From the NCBI RefSeq assembly GCF_030580655.1, contig NZ_JAUQTB010000003.1, forward strand, positions 372,001 through 436,000: a stretch of DNA of 64,000 nt. Reading direction: 5' to 3'. The translations under genes were made by a program, and so were the position numbers. Shown piece by piece: positions 34,176 through 42,015 of this stretch (within the stretch, counting starts at the first letter, position 1; the number at the start of each line of letters is the position of its first letter). The notes beneath the pieces are model-generated. The model worked only from the letters and a program-made list of their open reading frames with translations. It ran no database searches and was not told the DNA's origin. Origin of the DNA: Paenibacillus lacisoli. GTDB taxonomy: Bacteria > Bacillota > Bacilli > Paenibacillales > Paenibacillaceae.

Positions 34176-34739
34176 ATGAACATGCAGGAGGCTACTGCCC
34201 ATATCGGGCAGTTTGTGACCATTCTGGTTATGGCGCTCGCATTGGGAATGGACGCGTTCTCGCTGGGAATCGGAGTCGGCATGAAAGGCATCCGTTTGCG
34301 GGATATACTCAAGATCAGCACGGTAATCGCACTGTTTCATATCCTGATGCCGCTGCTCGGGATGTTCACGGGGCATTATATGAGTGCGCTGTTGGGACAA
34401 GTGGCCACGTATGCAGCCGGCGGGCTGCTGGTGTTGCTGGGGCTTCATATGATTTATAATTCATTTCGCGGCGGGGAACAGACCTTTGACCATCGGTCAC
34501 CGGTTGGTATTTTATTATTTTCCCTCGGCGTGAGTATGGATTCCTTCTCGGTAGGGGTTTCGCTGGGGATGTTCCAGAGTGATCTGGTTCTGACCATCCT
34601 GTCGTTTGGCTTCTGCGGGGGGCTTATGTCCATTCTCGGCCTGCTGCTGGGCCGCAGGGTCAGCCGTAATCTCGGAGATTACGGAGAGGCGGTAGGCGGA
34701 GCCATTTTGCTGGCCTTTGGCCTGCTGTTTATTTTTTGA
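34176..34739 (+). CDS. mntP: Manganese efflux pump MntP (YwlD-type)
   Basis: 187 residues with six TM helices in two repeats, each with the acidic motif of MntP: ALALGMDAFSLGIGVG in the first half and LGVSMDSFSVGVSLG in the second (Asp residues bind Mn2+). Exports Mn2+ and protects against manganese excess. ATGs at 34176 and 34182 are in frame, and GGGGGA just before them fits the second slightly better. No yybP-ykoY manganese riboswitch was seen in the 170-base leader. The leader does contain a hairpin (TCCGCA with TGCGGA, 34135-34166) ending at the ribosome site. Confidence 0.9.
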   Translation: MNMQEATAHIGQFVTILVMALALGMDAFSLGIGVGMKGIRLRDILKISTVIALFHILMPLLGMFTGHYMSALLGQVATYAAGGLLVLLGLHMIYNSFRGGEQTFDHRSPVGILLFSLGVSMDSFSVGVSLGMFQSDLVLTILSFGFCGGLMSILGLLLGRRVSRNLGDYGEAVGGAILLAFGLLFIF

Positions 34740-34833
34740 AGAAGAGTCAGATGAACTTATAGATCAATATTGTGTATCATAGAGATTGCAATCTTCACAG
34801 ATGGCTCGAATTGCTTAACCGGAGGTGGACAAC

Positions 34834-35415
34834 TTGAATAACATCTTGTTCGTATGTACAGGCAATACTTGCCGCAGCCCGATGGCGGAGGCGCTGCTGC
34901 GCAAGCTGGCGGGGGAGCGGAAGGTCAGTCTCCAGGTCCGTTCCGCCGGCGTGGCTGCAGCGCATGGGGGTTCGATCTCGAGGCATGCCGAGGCAGTGCT
35001 GCGAGATCATGACATTCAGGAGCAGCTGACCTCCAAGCCGATCAACCAGGAGCTGGTGGAATGGGCGGATCTGATTCTGACACTGACCCAATCCCATAAG
35101 CAGCATGTGCTGCGCCAGTTCCCCCAGACTGCCGGCCGGATCTATACGCTGAAGGAATACGCCGAGGATGATGCGCAGGTTCTCGCTGATATTGAAGAGC
35201 TGGACAGCCTGCGGGCAGGGCAAGCCCTTCAGCAGGCTCTTGGCCGGGATCTGGACTCCGAGGAGCGGGAACGGATGGTCCTGATCCGTCAACGGATCCC
35301 AAGCTTCGATATCTCTGATCCATTCGGCGGTTTCCGGGAGGATTATGACCGGACCGCAGGTGAGATTCGCACAGCGCTGGAGCGTTTGCTGGACAAGCTG
35401 GAGGAACAACAATAA
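34834..35415 (+). CDS. ywlE: Protein arginine phosphatase YwlE-type (LMW phosphatase family)
   Basis: Low-molecular-weight phosphatase fold, 193 residues. The P-loop CTGNTCR (8-14) has Thr at the position (Thr12) that makes B. subtilis YwlE specific for phospho-arginine rather than phospho-tyrosine, and the general acid is Asp162 in DPFGG. About 45 residues (roughly 111-158) rich in Glu, Asp, Gln and Arg are inserted before the general acid, making it longer than the usual 150. The start is TTG at 34834 with GGAGG at 8 nt. A GTG at 34825 is in frame but within the ribosome site. It counters McsB arginine kinase marking for ClpCP degradation. Confidence 0.9.
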   Translation: MNNILFVCTGNTCRSPMAEALLRKLAGERKVSLQVRSAGVAAAHGGSISRHAEAVLRDHDIQEQLTSKPINQELVEWADLILTLTQSHKQHVLRQFPQTAGRIYTLKEYAEDDAQVLADIEELDSLRAGQALQQALGRDLDSEERERMVLIRQRIPSFDISDPFGGFREDYDRTAGEIRTALERLLDKLEEQQ

Positions 35416-35431
35416 TCCTTGTTTTTGGCGG

Positions 35432-35460
35432 TTGATTTTCGGCGGGTGATGTTTTAAGAT
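35432..35460 (+). promoter_or_regulatory. Promoter of the ywlG-glyA transcript
   Basis: TTGATT (35432-35437) and TAAGAT (35455-35460) are 17 bases apart. Transcription would start just before the ZTP aptamer. Confidence 0.55.
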
Positions 35461-35478
35461 GGACTTGAAAACATGAAG

Positions 35479-35592
35479 TCCGATGTAACTGGCGACGAAA
35501 GTGGGCAAAACCACGGTGGAGCATCGGATATACGGCCGGTCGCCTGGGCAAAAGAGCACGTCTGCATATCGTATGCAGTCTGCTCTTTTTTG
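35479..35592 (+). promoter_or_regulatory. ZTP (pfl) riboswitch with intrinsic terminator
   Basis: The aptamer contains P1 (TCCGATG, 35479-35485, with CATCGGA, 35522-35528), the conserved GTAACTGGCGAC, hairpin P2 (GTGG...CCAC, 35501-35514), GGTGGAGC and the 3' hallmark CGCCTGGGCA (35541-35550). The GGCGAC segment can form the pseudoknot with GTCGCC. The terminator follows at once: AAAGAGCA...CTGCATA, TCG loop, TATGCAG...TGCTCTTT, then T-run (35551-35592). In this class ZTP/ZMP, signals of low 10-formyl-tetrahydrofolate, favour read-through. The downstream ywlG-glyA (one-carbon supply) is the expected target. Confidence 0.85.
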
Positions 35593-35659
35593 TTTGTCTC
35601 AGCTATAATGGACAGAGATCGTGATTTTTGTACAGGATAAGCTGAAGGGGGTATGAACG

Positions 35660-36253
35660 ATGACAGACAGTCATTCACAGATTACCATTCGGGAGCAGAC
35701 CGTAGAAGCGGTCCGTGAATTGGCCGAGGCCTCCGGTCTGCGGCCGGGCCGGGTGCTGGTCGTAGGGGTCAGTACAAGTGAGGTGGCTGGACGCCGTATT
35801 GGCACCGCCGGCGCCCTGGAGGTTGCCCGGGAACTGCTGTCCGGCTTCGAACGTGTCCGGGCTGAATACGGATTTGATATCGTCTTCCAGTGCTGTGAGC
35901 ACCTGAACCGCGCCCTAGTGATGGAACGGCGTGTGCTGGAGCGGCTGGGCCTTACGGAAGTTGCAGCAGTGCCTGTACCGACCGCAGGCGGTTCCATGGC
36001 CGCGGCCGCTTATCAGTCTATGGAGGAGCCATGTCTGGCTGAAGCGGTGCAAGCTGATGCCGGCATCGATATCGGCGAGACGCTGATCGGCATGCATCTG
36101 CGGCGGGTGGCCGTTCCTTATCGTCTGGGCCGCCGTTATATCGGTGAAGCCCGCGTGACGGCAGCAACGACACGGCCGAAGCTGATCGGCGGTGAACGTG
36201 CGGTGTACCGGCTTGAACTGGAGCAGCAGGGCAACACCACCGCCTGTGACTAA
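35660..36253 (+). CDS. ywlG: YwlG family protein (DUF436/TIGR01440)
   Basis: 197 residues, conserved in Bacilli between ywlE/ywlF and glyA, biochemical function unknown. Typical segments are VVGVSTSEVAGRRIGTAGA near the N-terminus, FQCCEHLNRALVMER in the middle (paired cysteines) and DAGIDIGETLIGMHLRRVAVP. It is predicted to be soluble, with no signal peptide. The ATG is preceded by AAGGGGG. It is the first gene after the ZTP riboswitch and so may act in one-carbon or purine metabolism. Its stop codon TAA is the first three bases of a triple 13-bp repeat. Confidence 0.88.
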   Translation: MTDSHSQITIREQTVEAVRELAEASGLRPGRVLVVGVSTSEVAGRRIGTAGALEVARELLSGFERVRAEYGFDIVFQCCEHLNRALVMERRVLERLGLTEVAAVPVPTAGGSMAAAAYQSMEEPCLAEAVQADAGIDIGETLIGMHLRRVAVPYRLGRRYIGEARVTAATTRPKLIGGERAVYRLELEQQGNTTACD

Positions 36254-36289
36254 GAACGTTTACTAAGAACGTTTACTAAGAACGTTTAC
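36251..36289 (+). repeat. Three tandem copies of a 13-bp repeat between ywlG and glyA
   Basis: TAAGAACGTTTAC occurs three times without change or gap. The first TAA is the ywlG stop. Each copy has the palindromic core AACGTT, and each is slightly longer than one DNA turn. It could be a protein-binding array or a slippage-derived microsatellite. Confidence 0.9.
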
Positions 36290-36434
36290 GATGAAAAGTT
36301 TTAATTAAAGGTTCTGCTTAGCCCTAGTGCAAGGCATCGACTTAACATGCTGGATACCAGGATGCAGACGAATGTGGATTGGCCGCAGCTCAGCTGCGAG
36401 GAATATAACCTTATTATCAGGGAGGAATTGTACA

Positions 36435-37682
36435 ATGGAACAACTGCGCAAGAGTGACCCTGCCGTATTGGAAGCTATGGGTCTTGAACTGAAACGCCAA
36501 CGCAACAACATCGAGCTGATCGCTTCGGAGAATATTGTGAGTGAAGCGGTCATGGAAGCTATGGGCTCTGTATTGACGAACAAATATGCCGAAGGTTACC
36601 CGGGCAAACGTTACTACGGCGGCTGCGAGCATGTCGATATCGTCGAAAATATTGCACGTGACCGTGCCAAGGAACTGTTCGGTGCTGAGCATGCCAACGT
36701 GCAGCCGCACTCCGGAGCGCAGGCGAACCTTGCAGTATACCTGGCAGCGATCAAGACAGGAGATACGGTTCTCGGGATGAACCTGGCGCATGGCGGTCAC
36801 CTGACCCATGGCAGTCCAGTGAACGCTTCCGGTTTGCTGTATAACTTTGTGGCTTATGGTGTACAGGAAGATACGTTCCGCATCGATTATGATGAAGTGC
36901 GCAAGGCAGCATTCAAACATCGTCCGCGTCTGATCGTGGCAGGTGCAAGTGCCTACCCGCGCACCATCGACTTTGAAGCTTTTGCTTCCATTGCCAATGA
37001 TGTAGGCGCGCTGTTTATGGTTGATATGGCGCATATCGCGGGCCTTGTGGCTGCAGGTCTGCATCCAAACCCGGTACCGCATGCCCATTTTGTAACGACG
37101 ACTACTCACAAAACGCTCCGCGGACCACGCGGCGGCATGATCCTGACCCGCAAGGCTTGGGCACAGGCAATCGACAAGGCGATATTCCCGGGAACTCAGG
37201 GCGGTCCGCTGATGCATGTCATTGCTTCCAAGGCTGTTGCTTTTGGCGAAGCACTGCAGCCTTCCTTCAAAACCTATGCCGAGAACGTGATCAAGAATGC
37301 CAAAGTTCTGTCCGAGACGCTGATGGGCGAAGGTATTAATATTGTGTCGGGCGGTACAGACAACCACCTGATGCTGGTCGATACAAGAAATGTCAATATC
37401 ACAGGTAAGGATGCCGAGCATGTACTGGACTCCATCGGGATCACCGTGAACAAGAATGCGATTCCGTTCGATCCGACCAGCCCGTTCATCACGAGCGGTA
37501 TCCGTATCGGTACACCTGCGGCAACTTCCCGCGGTATGGATGAAGATGCAATGGTGAAGATCGGACAAATTATTGCTGCAGTCCTGAAGAATCCGAAGGA
37601 CGACACTGTGCTGTCCAAAGCACGCACGGATGTTGCAGAGTTGACTGCCAAGTTCCCGATTTACCCTGATATTCAATACTGA
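36435..37682 (+). CDS. glyA: Serine hydroxymethyltransferase
   Basis: PLP enzyme that converts serine and tetrahydrofolate to glycine and 5,10-methylene-THF, the main one-carbon source. 415 residues. The PLP lysine is Lys226 in [14 protein letters not shown], and the N-terminal [14 protein letters not shown] and [18 protein letters not shown] are typical. The ATG at 36435 has AGGGAGGAA about 8 nt upstream. The upstream open extension is not conserved. It is probably co-transcribed with ywlG under the ZTP riboswitch, though the 180-base gap leaves room for an internal promoter. A strong terminator follows. Confidence 0.97.
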   Translation: MEQLRKSDPAVLEAMGLELKRQRNNIELIASENIVSEAVMEAMGSVLTNKYAEGYPGKRYYGGCEHVDIVENIARDRAKELFGAEHANVQPHSGAQANLAVYLAAIKTGDTVLGMNLAHGGHLTHGSPVNASGLLYNFVAYGVQEDTFRIDYDEVRKAAFKHRPRLIVAGASAYPRTIDFEAFASIANDVGALFMVDMAHIAGLVAAGLHPNPVPHAHFVTTTTHKTLRGPRGGMILTRKAWAQAIDKAIFPGTQGGPLMHVIASKAVAFGEALQPSFKTYAENVIKNAKVLSETLMGEGINIVSGGTDNHLMLVDTRNVNITGKDAEHVLDSIGITVNKNAIPFDPTSPFITSGIRIGTPAATSRGMDEDAMVKIGQIIAAVLKNPKDDTVLSKARTDVAELTAKFPIYPDIQY

Positions 37683-37709
37683 TTTTCACCGTTGATCTGT
37701 TCTGCAGTC

Positions 37710-37749
37710 AGGCCGCTTCCTTGTCATTAGACAAGGAGGCGGCCTTTTT
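37710..37749 (+). terminator. Terminator of glyA
   Basis: GGCCGC..CCTTGTC pairs with GACAAGG..GCGGCC around an ATTA loop, followed by T5. Confidence 0.92.
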
Positions 37750-37855
37750 AGCATGAGCATGGAATCCTGATACTGGAACAGAATGCATGATTTAGTGACC
37801 GGCAGGAGGATGGTCGAATTCGGAAATTTTGGTTAATAAACTGGTAGAGGTGGAA

Positions 37856-37870
37856 ATGTAAGCGTTACCT
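37856..37870 (+). promoter_or_regulatory. cre-like operator upstream of the sugar ABC transporter
   Basis: ATGTAAGCGTTACCT matches the CcpA/LacI-family operator pattern around the CG centre (GTAA-GCG-TTAC symmetry), with one or two mismatches on its 3' side. It lies 58 bases before the first permease gene. Either global CcpA control or a local LacI-type regulator is possible; no such regulator gene is adjacent. Confidence 0.5.
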
Positions 37871-37928
37871 ATAGGGCCGGACAGAAGCAGAAAGGTTAGC
37901 CTATTTCAAAGTCAAAGGAGCGATTGCC

Positions 37929-38810
37929 TTGAACCAGAGTAAATCTGCACGGCTCATACAGCAGCTTGTTTTTGTAGGGCCCATGACACTTTTCTTTGCA
38001 CTCATTGTCGTTGTGCCGTTCTTCCTTGGACTTTATTATTCCATGACGAATTGGGACGGCGTCTCCTCCCATAACAACTGGGTAGGCTTCGGCAACTACC
38101 TGCATATCCTGAACAGCGACCCGGACTTCCGGAATGCCTTTTGGTTTACGGTCAAATTCACAGTCTGCGGGGTTCTGATGACCAACCTGCTCGGCTTTGC
38201 GCTCGCCTATTTCCTGACGAAGCCGCTTCGGAGCCGTAATGCCCTGCGGACGGTGTTTTTTATCCCGAATATGATCGGGGGTCTGCTTCTCGGCTTTATC
38301 TGGCAGTTTATCTTTGTCCGCGGCTTTGCTGCGGTGGGGGAAGCCACAGGATGGTCCTTCTTCCAGCTGCCTTGGCTCGGCAATGCCTCTACGGCGTTCT
38401 GGGGCACGGTCATTGTATTTGTCTGGCAGTATGCCGGGTACCTGATGGTTATCTACATATCTTCTCTGAATAACGTGCCGAAGTCCCTTCTGGAGTCCGC
38501 ACAGATCGACGGGGCCAGCCGCCTGCAGATTCTGCGCAGTGTGATTGTTCCGCTCATTATGCCGGCCGTAACGGTATGCCTTTTCCTGGCTATTTCCTGG
38601 GCGTTTAAGGTGTTCGAGCTAAATCTGGCGCTGACCCAGGGCGGACCTTTCAAATCCACCGAATCGGTAGCCCTGGACATTTATAACGAAGCCTTTACGA
38701 ATAACCGCCTCGGGCTGGGTACAGCCAAAGCGATCATTTTCTTCATCATCGTTGCCATTATTACCAGCGTTCAGGTTCGTGCGACGAAGAACAGGGAGGT
38801 TGAGATGTAA
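37929..38810 (+). CDS. Sugar ABC transporter permease (MalF/UgpA type)
   Basis: 293 residues, six TM helices, carbohydrate-uptake CUT1 family permease. The cytoplasmic EAA loop that contacts the ATPase is seen as LLESAQIDGASRLQILRSVIVPLIMPA. The start is TTG at 37929 with AAAGGAG about 10 nt before it. It is the first gene of a three-gene operon (permease, permease, binding protein), and its stop overlaps the next start (TAATG). No ATPase is encoded here, so a shared MsmX-type ATPase elsewhere is presumed. The sugar is unknown. Confidence 0.9.
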   Translation: MNQSKSARLIQQLVFVGPMTLFFALIVVVPFFLGLYYSMTNWDGVSSHNNWVGFGNYLHILNSDPDFRNAFWFTVKFTVCGVLMTNLLGFALAYFLTKPLRSRNALRTVFFIPNMIGGLLLGFIWQFIFVRGFAAVGEATGWSFFQLPWLGNASTAFWGTVIVFVWQYAGYLMVIYISSLNNVPKSLLESAQIDGASRLQILRSVIVPLIMPAVTVCLFLAISWAFKVFELNLALTQGGPFKSTESVALDIYNEAFTNNRLGLGTAKAIIFFIIVAIITSVQVRATKNREVEM

Positions 38811-39646
38811 TGCACAAAACCAACAACTACCGGGTCGGCATGCTGGTCACTGAAATTGTGCTGATTTTAATCGGTTTGCTATTTCTGGTGCCGTTCTATT
38901 TCCTGCTGGTCAACTCTGTGAAGACGTTTGGGGATATTCTGACCAACTCCGCCGCCTGGCCGTCGGCCTTTCATTTCTCGAACTACAAGAACGCTTGGGA
39001 AACCATTGATTTTCCGTCCGCACTGGGTAACTCCCTGCTGATCACCATCATTAGCAACGTGCTGCTGCTGCTGATCAGTTCCATGGCTGCCTATCAGATG
39101 GTACGTAACGATACGCGCTTTAACCGCGTGCTGTTCGCTCTGCTGATCTCGGCGATGGTCATTCCGTTCCAGTCCATCATGCTGCCGTTGATGCAGATCT
39201 CGAATGTGCTTAGCCTGAATAACAGCATCCCCGGCCTCATATTGTGCTACCTGGGTTTTGGTGCCCCGCTGTCGGTATTCCTGTTCCACGGGTTCGTCAA
39301 ATCCGTGCCGGTTGAGGTCGAACAGGCTGCCTGGGTGGACGGCTCCTCCCGCTATGGCGTGTTTTTCCGGATTGTGATGCCGCTGATGCGCCCGATGCTG
39401 ATCACGGTGCTGATTCTGAACACGCTGTGGATCTGGAACGACTATCTGCTGCCATCCCTGATTCTGACTGATCCGGCCAAACGTACGATTCCAATCGCGA
39501 CCTACACGTTGTTCGGCCAATATACCAAGCAGTGGGACTTGGCACTTCCGGCGCTTGTACTGGGTATACTGCCCGTCGTTATTTTTTTCCTAGCCATGCA
39601 AAAATATATCGTATCCGGTATTGCAGCCGGAGCGGTAAAAGGTTGA
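38810..39646 (+). CDS. Sugar ABC transporter permease (MalG type)
   Basis: 278 residues, six TM helices. The EAA loop is VEVEQAAWVDGSSRYGVF followed by VMPLMRP. The C-terminus ends KYIVSGIAAGAVKG, as in CUT1 MalG-type subunits. It is translationally coupled to the upstream permease (TAATG) and is followed 13 bases later by the binding-protein gene. It forms the membrane channel as a heterodimer with the preceding protein. Confidence 0.92.
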   Translation: MHKTNNYRVGMLVTEIVLILIGLLFLVPFYFLLVNSVKTFGDILTNSAAWPSAFHFSNYKNAWETIDFPSALGNSLLITIISNVLLLLISSMAAYQMVRNDTRFNRVLFALLISAMVIPFQSIMLPLMQISNVLSLNNSIPGLILCYLGFGAPLSVFLFHGFVKSVPVEVEQAAWVDGSSRYGVFFRIVMPLMRPMLITVLILNTLWIWNDYLLPSLILTDPAKRTIPIATYTLFGQYTKQWDLALPALVLGILPVVIFFLAMQKYIVSGIAAGAVKG

Positions 39647-39659
39647 CAGAGGGGGGATT

Positions 39660-40928
39660 ATGATGACCAACAAATTGCTGAGAGTCTTTGCCTTTGTAAC
39701 CGTGATGGCTCTTGTGCTGGCAGGGTGCGGAAGCTCTTCCGATGGCAGCGGCGGCGTCAAGACCATTCATATTTATCAGTTCAAGGTGGAAATTCTCCAG
39801 CCGCTGAATGAAATGAAAGCCGAATATGAGAAAACCCACCCGGGCATCAAGCTTGATATCCAGTCGGTGGGCGGAGGTTCGGACTACGGGTCGGCGCTCA
39901 AGGCGAAGTTTGCTTCCGGTGACCAGCCGGATATTTTCACAAATGAAGGATATGCGGACCGTGACACCTGGTTTGAATACATGGAGGACCTGTCGGATCA
40001 GCCGTGGGTCAAAAATCTGGATGAATTTGCGAAGGAACCAATGACGGTGAACGGTAAGCTCTACGGCCAGCCCATGAACCTGGAGGGGTTTGGTATTATC
40101 TATAATAAGGATCTGTTCCAGAAGGCGGGCATCACCCAGCTCCCGCGTACACTTAATGAGCTGGAGGAAACCGCGAAGAAGCTGAAGGCAGCCGGAATCA
40201 CACCTTTTGCGAACGGTTTTGCGGAATACTGGATCCTGGGCAACCATCTGGCTAACATTCCATTTGCACAGCAGAAGGACCCGGCACAGTTCATTGCCGG
40301 CCTGAATGATGAAACCTCGAAAATTCCGGGCAATCCAGTATTTGAAAAATGGGTGGATCTGCTGGATCTGATGCTGAAATACGGAAATGCCAACCCGCTG
40401 ACCACCGACTATAATTCCCAGGTGACGATGTTTGCGAATGGCCAGGCAGCGATGATGCACCACGGAAACTGGACTCAGCCGCAGATTGATGGGATTAACC
40501 CGGATCTTAACCTCGGGATCCTCCCGGCACCGATTGATAATGATCCGTCTTCGGCTGACAAAATTGCTGTTGGTGTCGCCGCTAACTGGGTTGTGAACAA
40601 AAATTCACCGGTGAAGGAGGAGGCGAAGGAGTTTCTCAACTGGCTCGCTACTTCGGATGCCGGTAAGAAATACGTAACTGAAAAGTTCAAGTTTGTCCCG
40701 GCCTTCAAGAATATGCAGGCTGATGAGAAGGTGACCGGAGATCTGGGAATGGTCGTCTCCCAGCATGCCAAGGAAGGCAAGATCTGGACCTGGAACTTCC
40801 CTCGTTTCCCGAAAGGCTACAACCATGATATCAGCAGCAGTATGCAGGCCTATATCGCCGGCGAGATCAACAAAGAAGAGATGCTTACCGAATTTCAGGA
40901 AGAGTGGGAGAATCTGAGCTACCGATAA
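39660..40928 (+). CDS. Extracellular sugar-binding lipoprotein
   Basis: 422 residues. The signal peptide ends in a lipobox (VLAGC; Cys about residue 23), so the mature protein is lipid-anchored outside the membrane. The domain is solute-binding family 1, with segments such as YGQPMNLEGFGIIYNKDLFQKAGI and GQAAMMHHGNW. ATGs at 39660 and 39663 are adjacent; GGGGGG precedes them. The gene is last in its operon, whereas CUT1 binding proteins are usually first. The ligand is unknown, probably a mono- or oligosaccharide. A terminator follows. Confidence 0.92.
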   Translation: MMTNKLLRVFAFVTVMALVLAGCGSSSDGSGGVKTIHIYQFKVEILQPLNEMKAEYEKTHPGIKLDIQSVGGGSDYGSALKAKFASGDQPDIFTNEGYADRDTWFEYMEDLSDQPWVKNLDEFAKEPMTVNGKLYGQPMNLEGFGIIYNKDLFQKAGITQLPRTLNELEETAKKLKAAGITPFANGFAEYWILGNHLANIPFAQQKDPAQFIAGLNDETSKIPGNPVFEKWVDLLDLMLKYGNANPLTTDYNSQVTMFANGQAAMMHHGNWTQPQIDGINPDLNLGILPAPIDNDPSSADKIAVGVAANWVVNKNSPVKEEAKEFLNWLATSDAGKKYVTEKFKFVPAFKNMQADEKVTGDLGMVVSQHAKEGKIWTWNFPRFPKGYNHDISSSMQAYIAGEINKEEMLTEFQEEWENLSYR

Positions 40929-40944
40929 TACGGAGGTATGTACA

Positions 40945-40987
40945 AGCAGCTTTCCGTCCGGAACCGGACCGGGAAGCTGTCTTTTTT
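40945..40987 (+). terminator. Terminator of the sugar ABC operon
   Basis: CAGCTTTCCGTCCG (40947-40960) pairs imperfectly with CGGACCGGGAAGCTG (40965-40979), followed by C-T6. The rest of the gap up to upp (40990-41268) has an extended -10 promoter but no gene. Confidence 0.85.
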
Positions 40988-41134
40988 CGTGCTGATTGAC
41001 GGATTTTTCTGCTTTTTTTCTACAGGAGCAGGTCTAATTTCCCAATAATTTGTGGATTATAGGGTCGTGATGACGACAGATGGCACCATATTTGAAAAGA
41101 GGTTGTAATGGAGGTGTAAAATGCACAGACGGAA

Positions 41135-41143
41135 TGCTATAAT
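41135..41143 (+). promoter_or_regulatory. Extended -10 promoter of upp
   Basis: TGCTATAAT is a perfect extended -10 (TGnTATAAT). The -35 region is poor. It lies 126 bases before upp. Confidence 0.5.
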
Positions 41144-41268
41144 AAATAGGATTTTGACTGCTGCCAAAACGAAAGAACGTTTTCCGTTCGCAGCATTGTT
41201 TCTGATAAGTTGTAGAAACGGATGCTGATGAACAAAAAAGCAAGCTTTAACTACCGGAGGGACATTCC

Positions 41269-41898
41269 ATGAGAAAACTGGTGATTTGTGATCACCCCTT
41301 GATTCAGCACAAGCTAACTTTTATCCGTGACATGCGGACGAATACCAAAGATTTTCGAGAATTGGTAGATGAAGTGGCCACTTTGATGGCATATGAAATT
41401 ACCCGCGGGATTGAACTGGAATCCATTACGGTGCAGACGCCCGTGGCAGAAACACAGGGGAAAGTCATCTCCGGCCGTATGCTGGGTCTGATTCCAATCC
41501 TGCGCGCCGGTCTGGGTATGCTGGACGGTGTCGTGAAGCTGCTGCCTGCAGCCAAAGTCGGTCATGTTGGCTTGTTCCGCGATCCGGAGACGCTGCAGCC
41601 TGTTGAGTATTATACGAAACTTCCAACCGATGTAACGGAGCGTGAGCTGATCGTCATCGATCCGATGCTTGCAACCGGCGGTTCAGCGATTGCAGCCATT
41701 GACGTTCTGAAGAAGCGCGGCTGCACGCAGATCAAGATGATGAATCTGATTGCAGCACCGGAAGGTGTAAAAGCCGTTCACGATGCGCATCCGGACGTGG
41801 ACATTTATGTAGCTGCGCTGGACGAGCGTCTGGACGATCACGGCTATATCATTCCAGGTCTCGGCGATGCCGGCGACCGTCTGTATGGAACGAAGTAA
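41269..41898 (+). CDS. upp: Uracil phosphoribosyltransferase
   Basis: Salvages uracil to UMP with PRPP. 209 residues, the usual size. The PRPP-binding loop [20 protein letters not shown] and the uracil-binding C-terminal segment [20 protein letters not shown] are intact. The ATG has CCGGAGGGA upstream. It precedes mnaA and the atp operon as in B. subtilis. The 117-base gap to mnaA holds a hairpin (TTGTGCG with CGCACAA, 41925-41948) without a plus-strand T-run, so read-through is likely. Confidence 0.96.
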   Translation: MRKLVICDHPLIQHKLTFIRDMRTNTKDFRELVDEVATLMAYEITRGIELESITVQTPVAETQGKVISGRMLGLIPILRAGLGMLDGVVKLLPAAKVGHVGLFRDPETLQPVEYYTKLPTDVTERELIVIDPMLATGGSAIAAIDVLKKRGCTQIKMMNLIAAPEGVKAVHDAHPDVDIYVAALDERLDDHGYIIPGLGDAGDRLYGTK

Positions 41899-42015
41899 GA
41901 TCAGTCAATAACGATAAAAAACGGTTGTGCGGCACAGCTGTCGCACAAGCGCGGGGTACGGTAATCCCTGGGATTACATCAAGCCCAAGCATGACAAAGG
42001 GGGACGCAGGGTAAG

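Noticed and set aside
36251..36289. CRISPR or transposon end repeats
   Set aside because: The unit is only 13 bp, directly abutting, with no spacers and no transposase nearby.
36417..37676. 419-codon open frame antisense to glyA
   Set aside because: glyA is unmistakable on the plus strand. The antisense frame encodes a Cys/His-rich sequence with no family resemblance.
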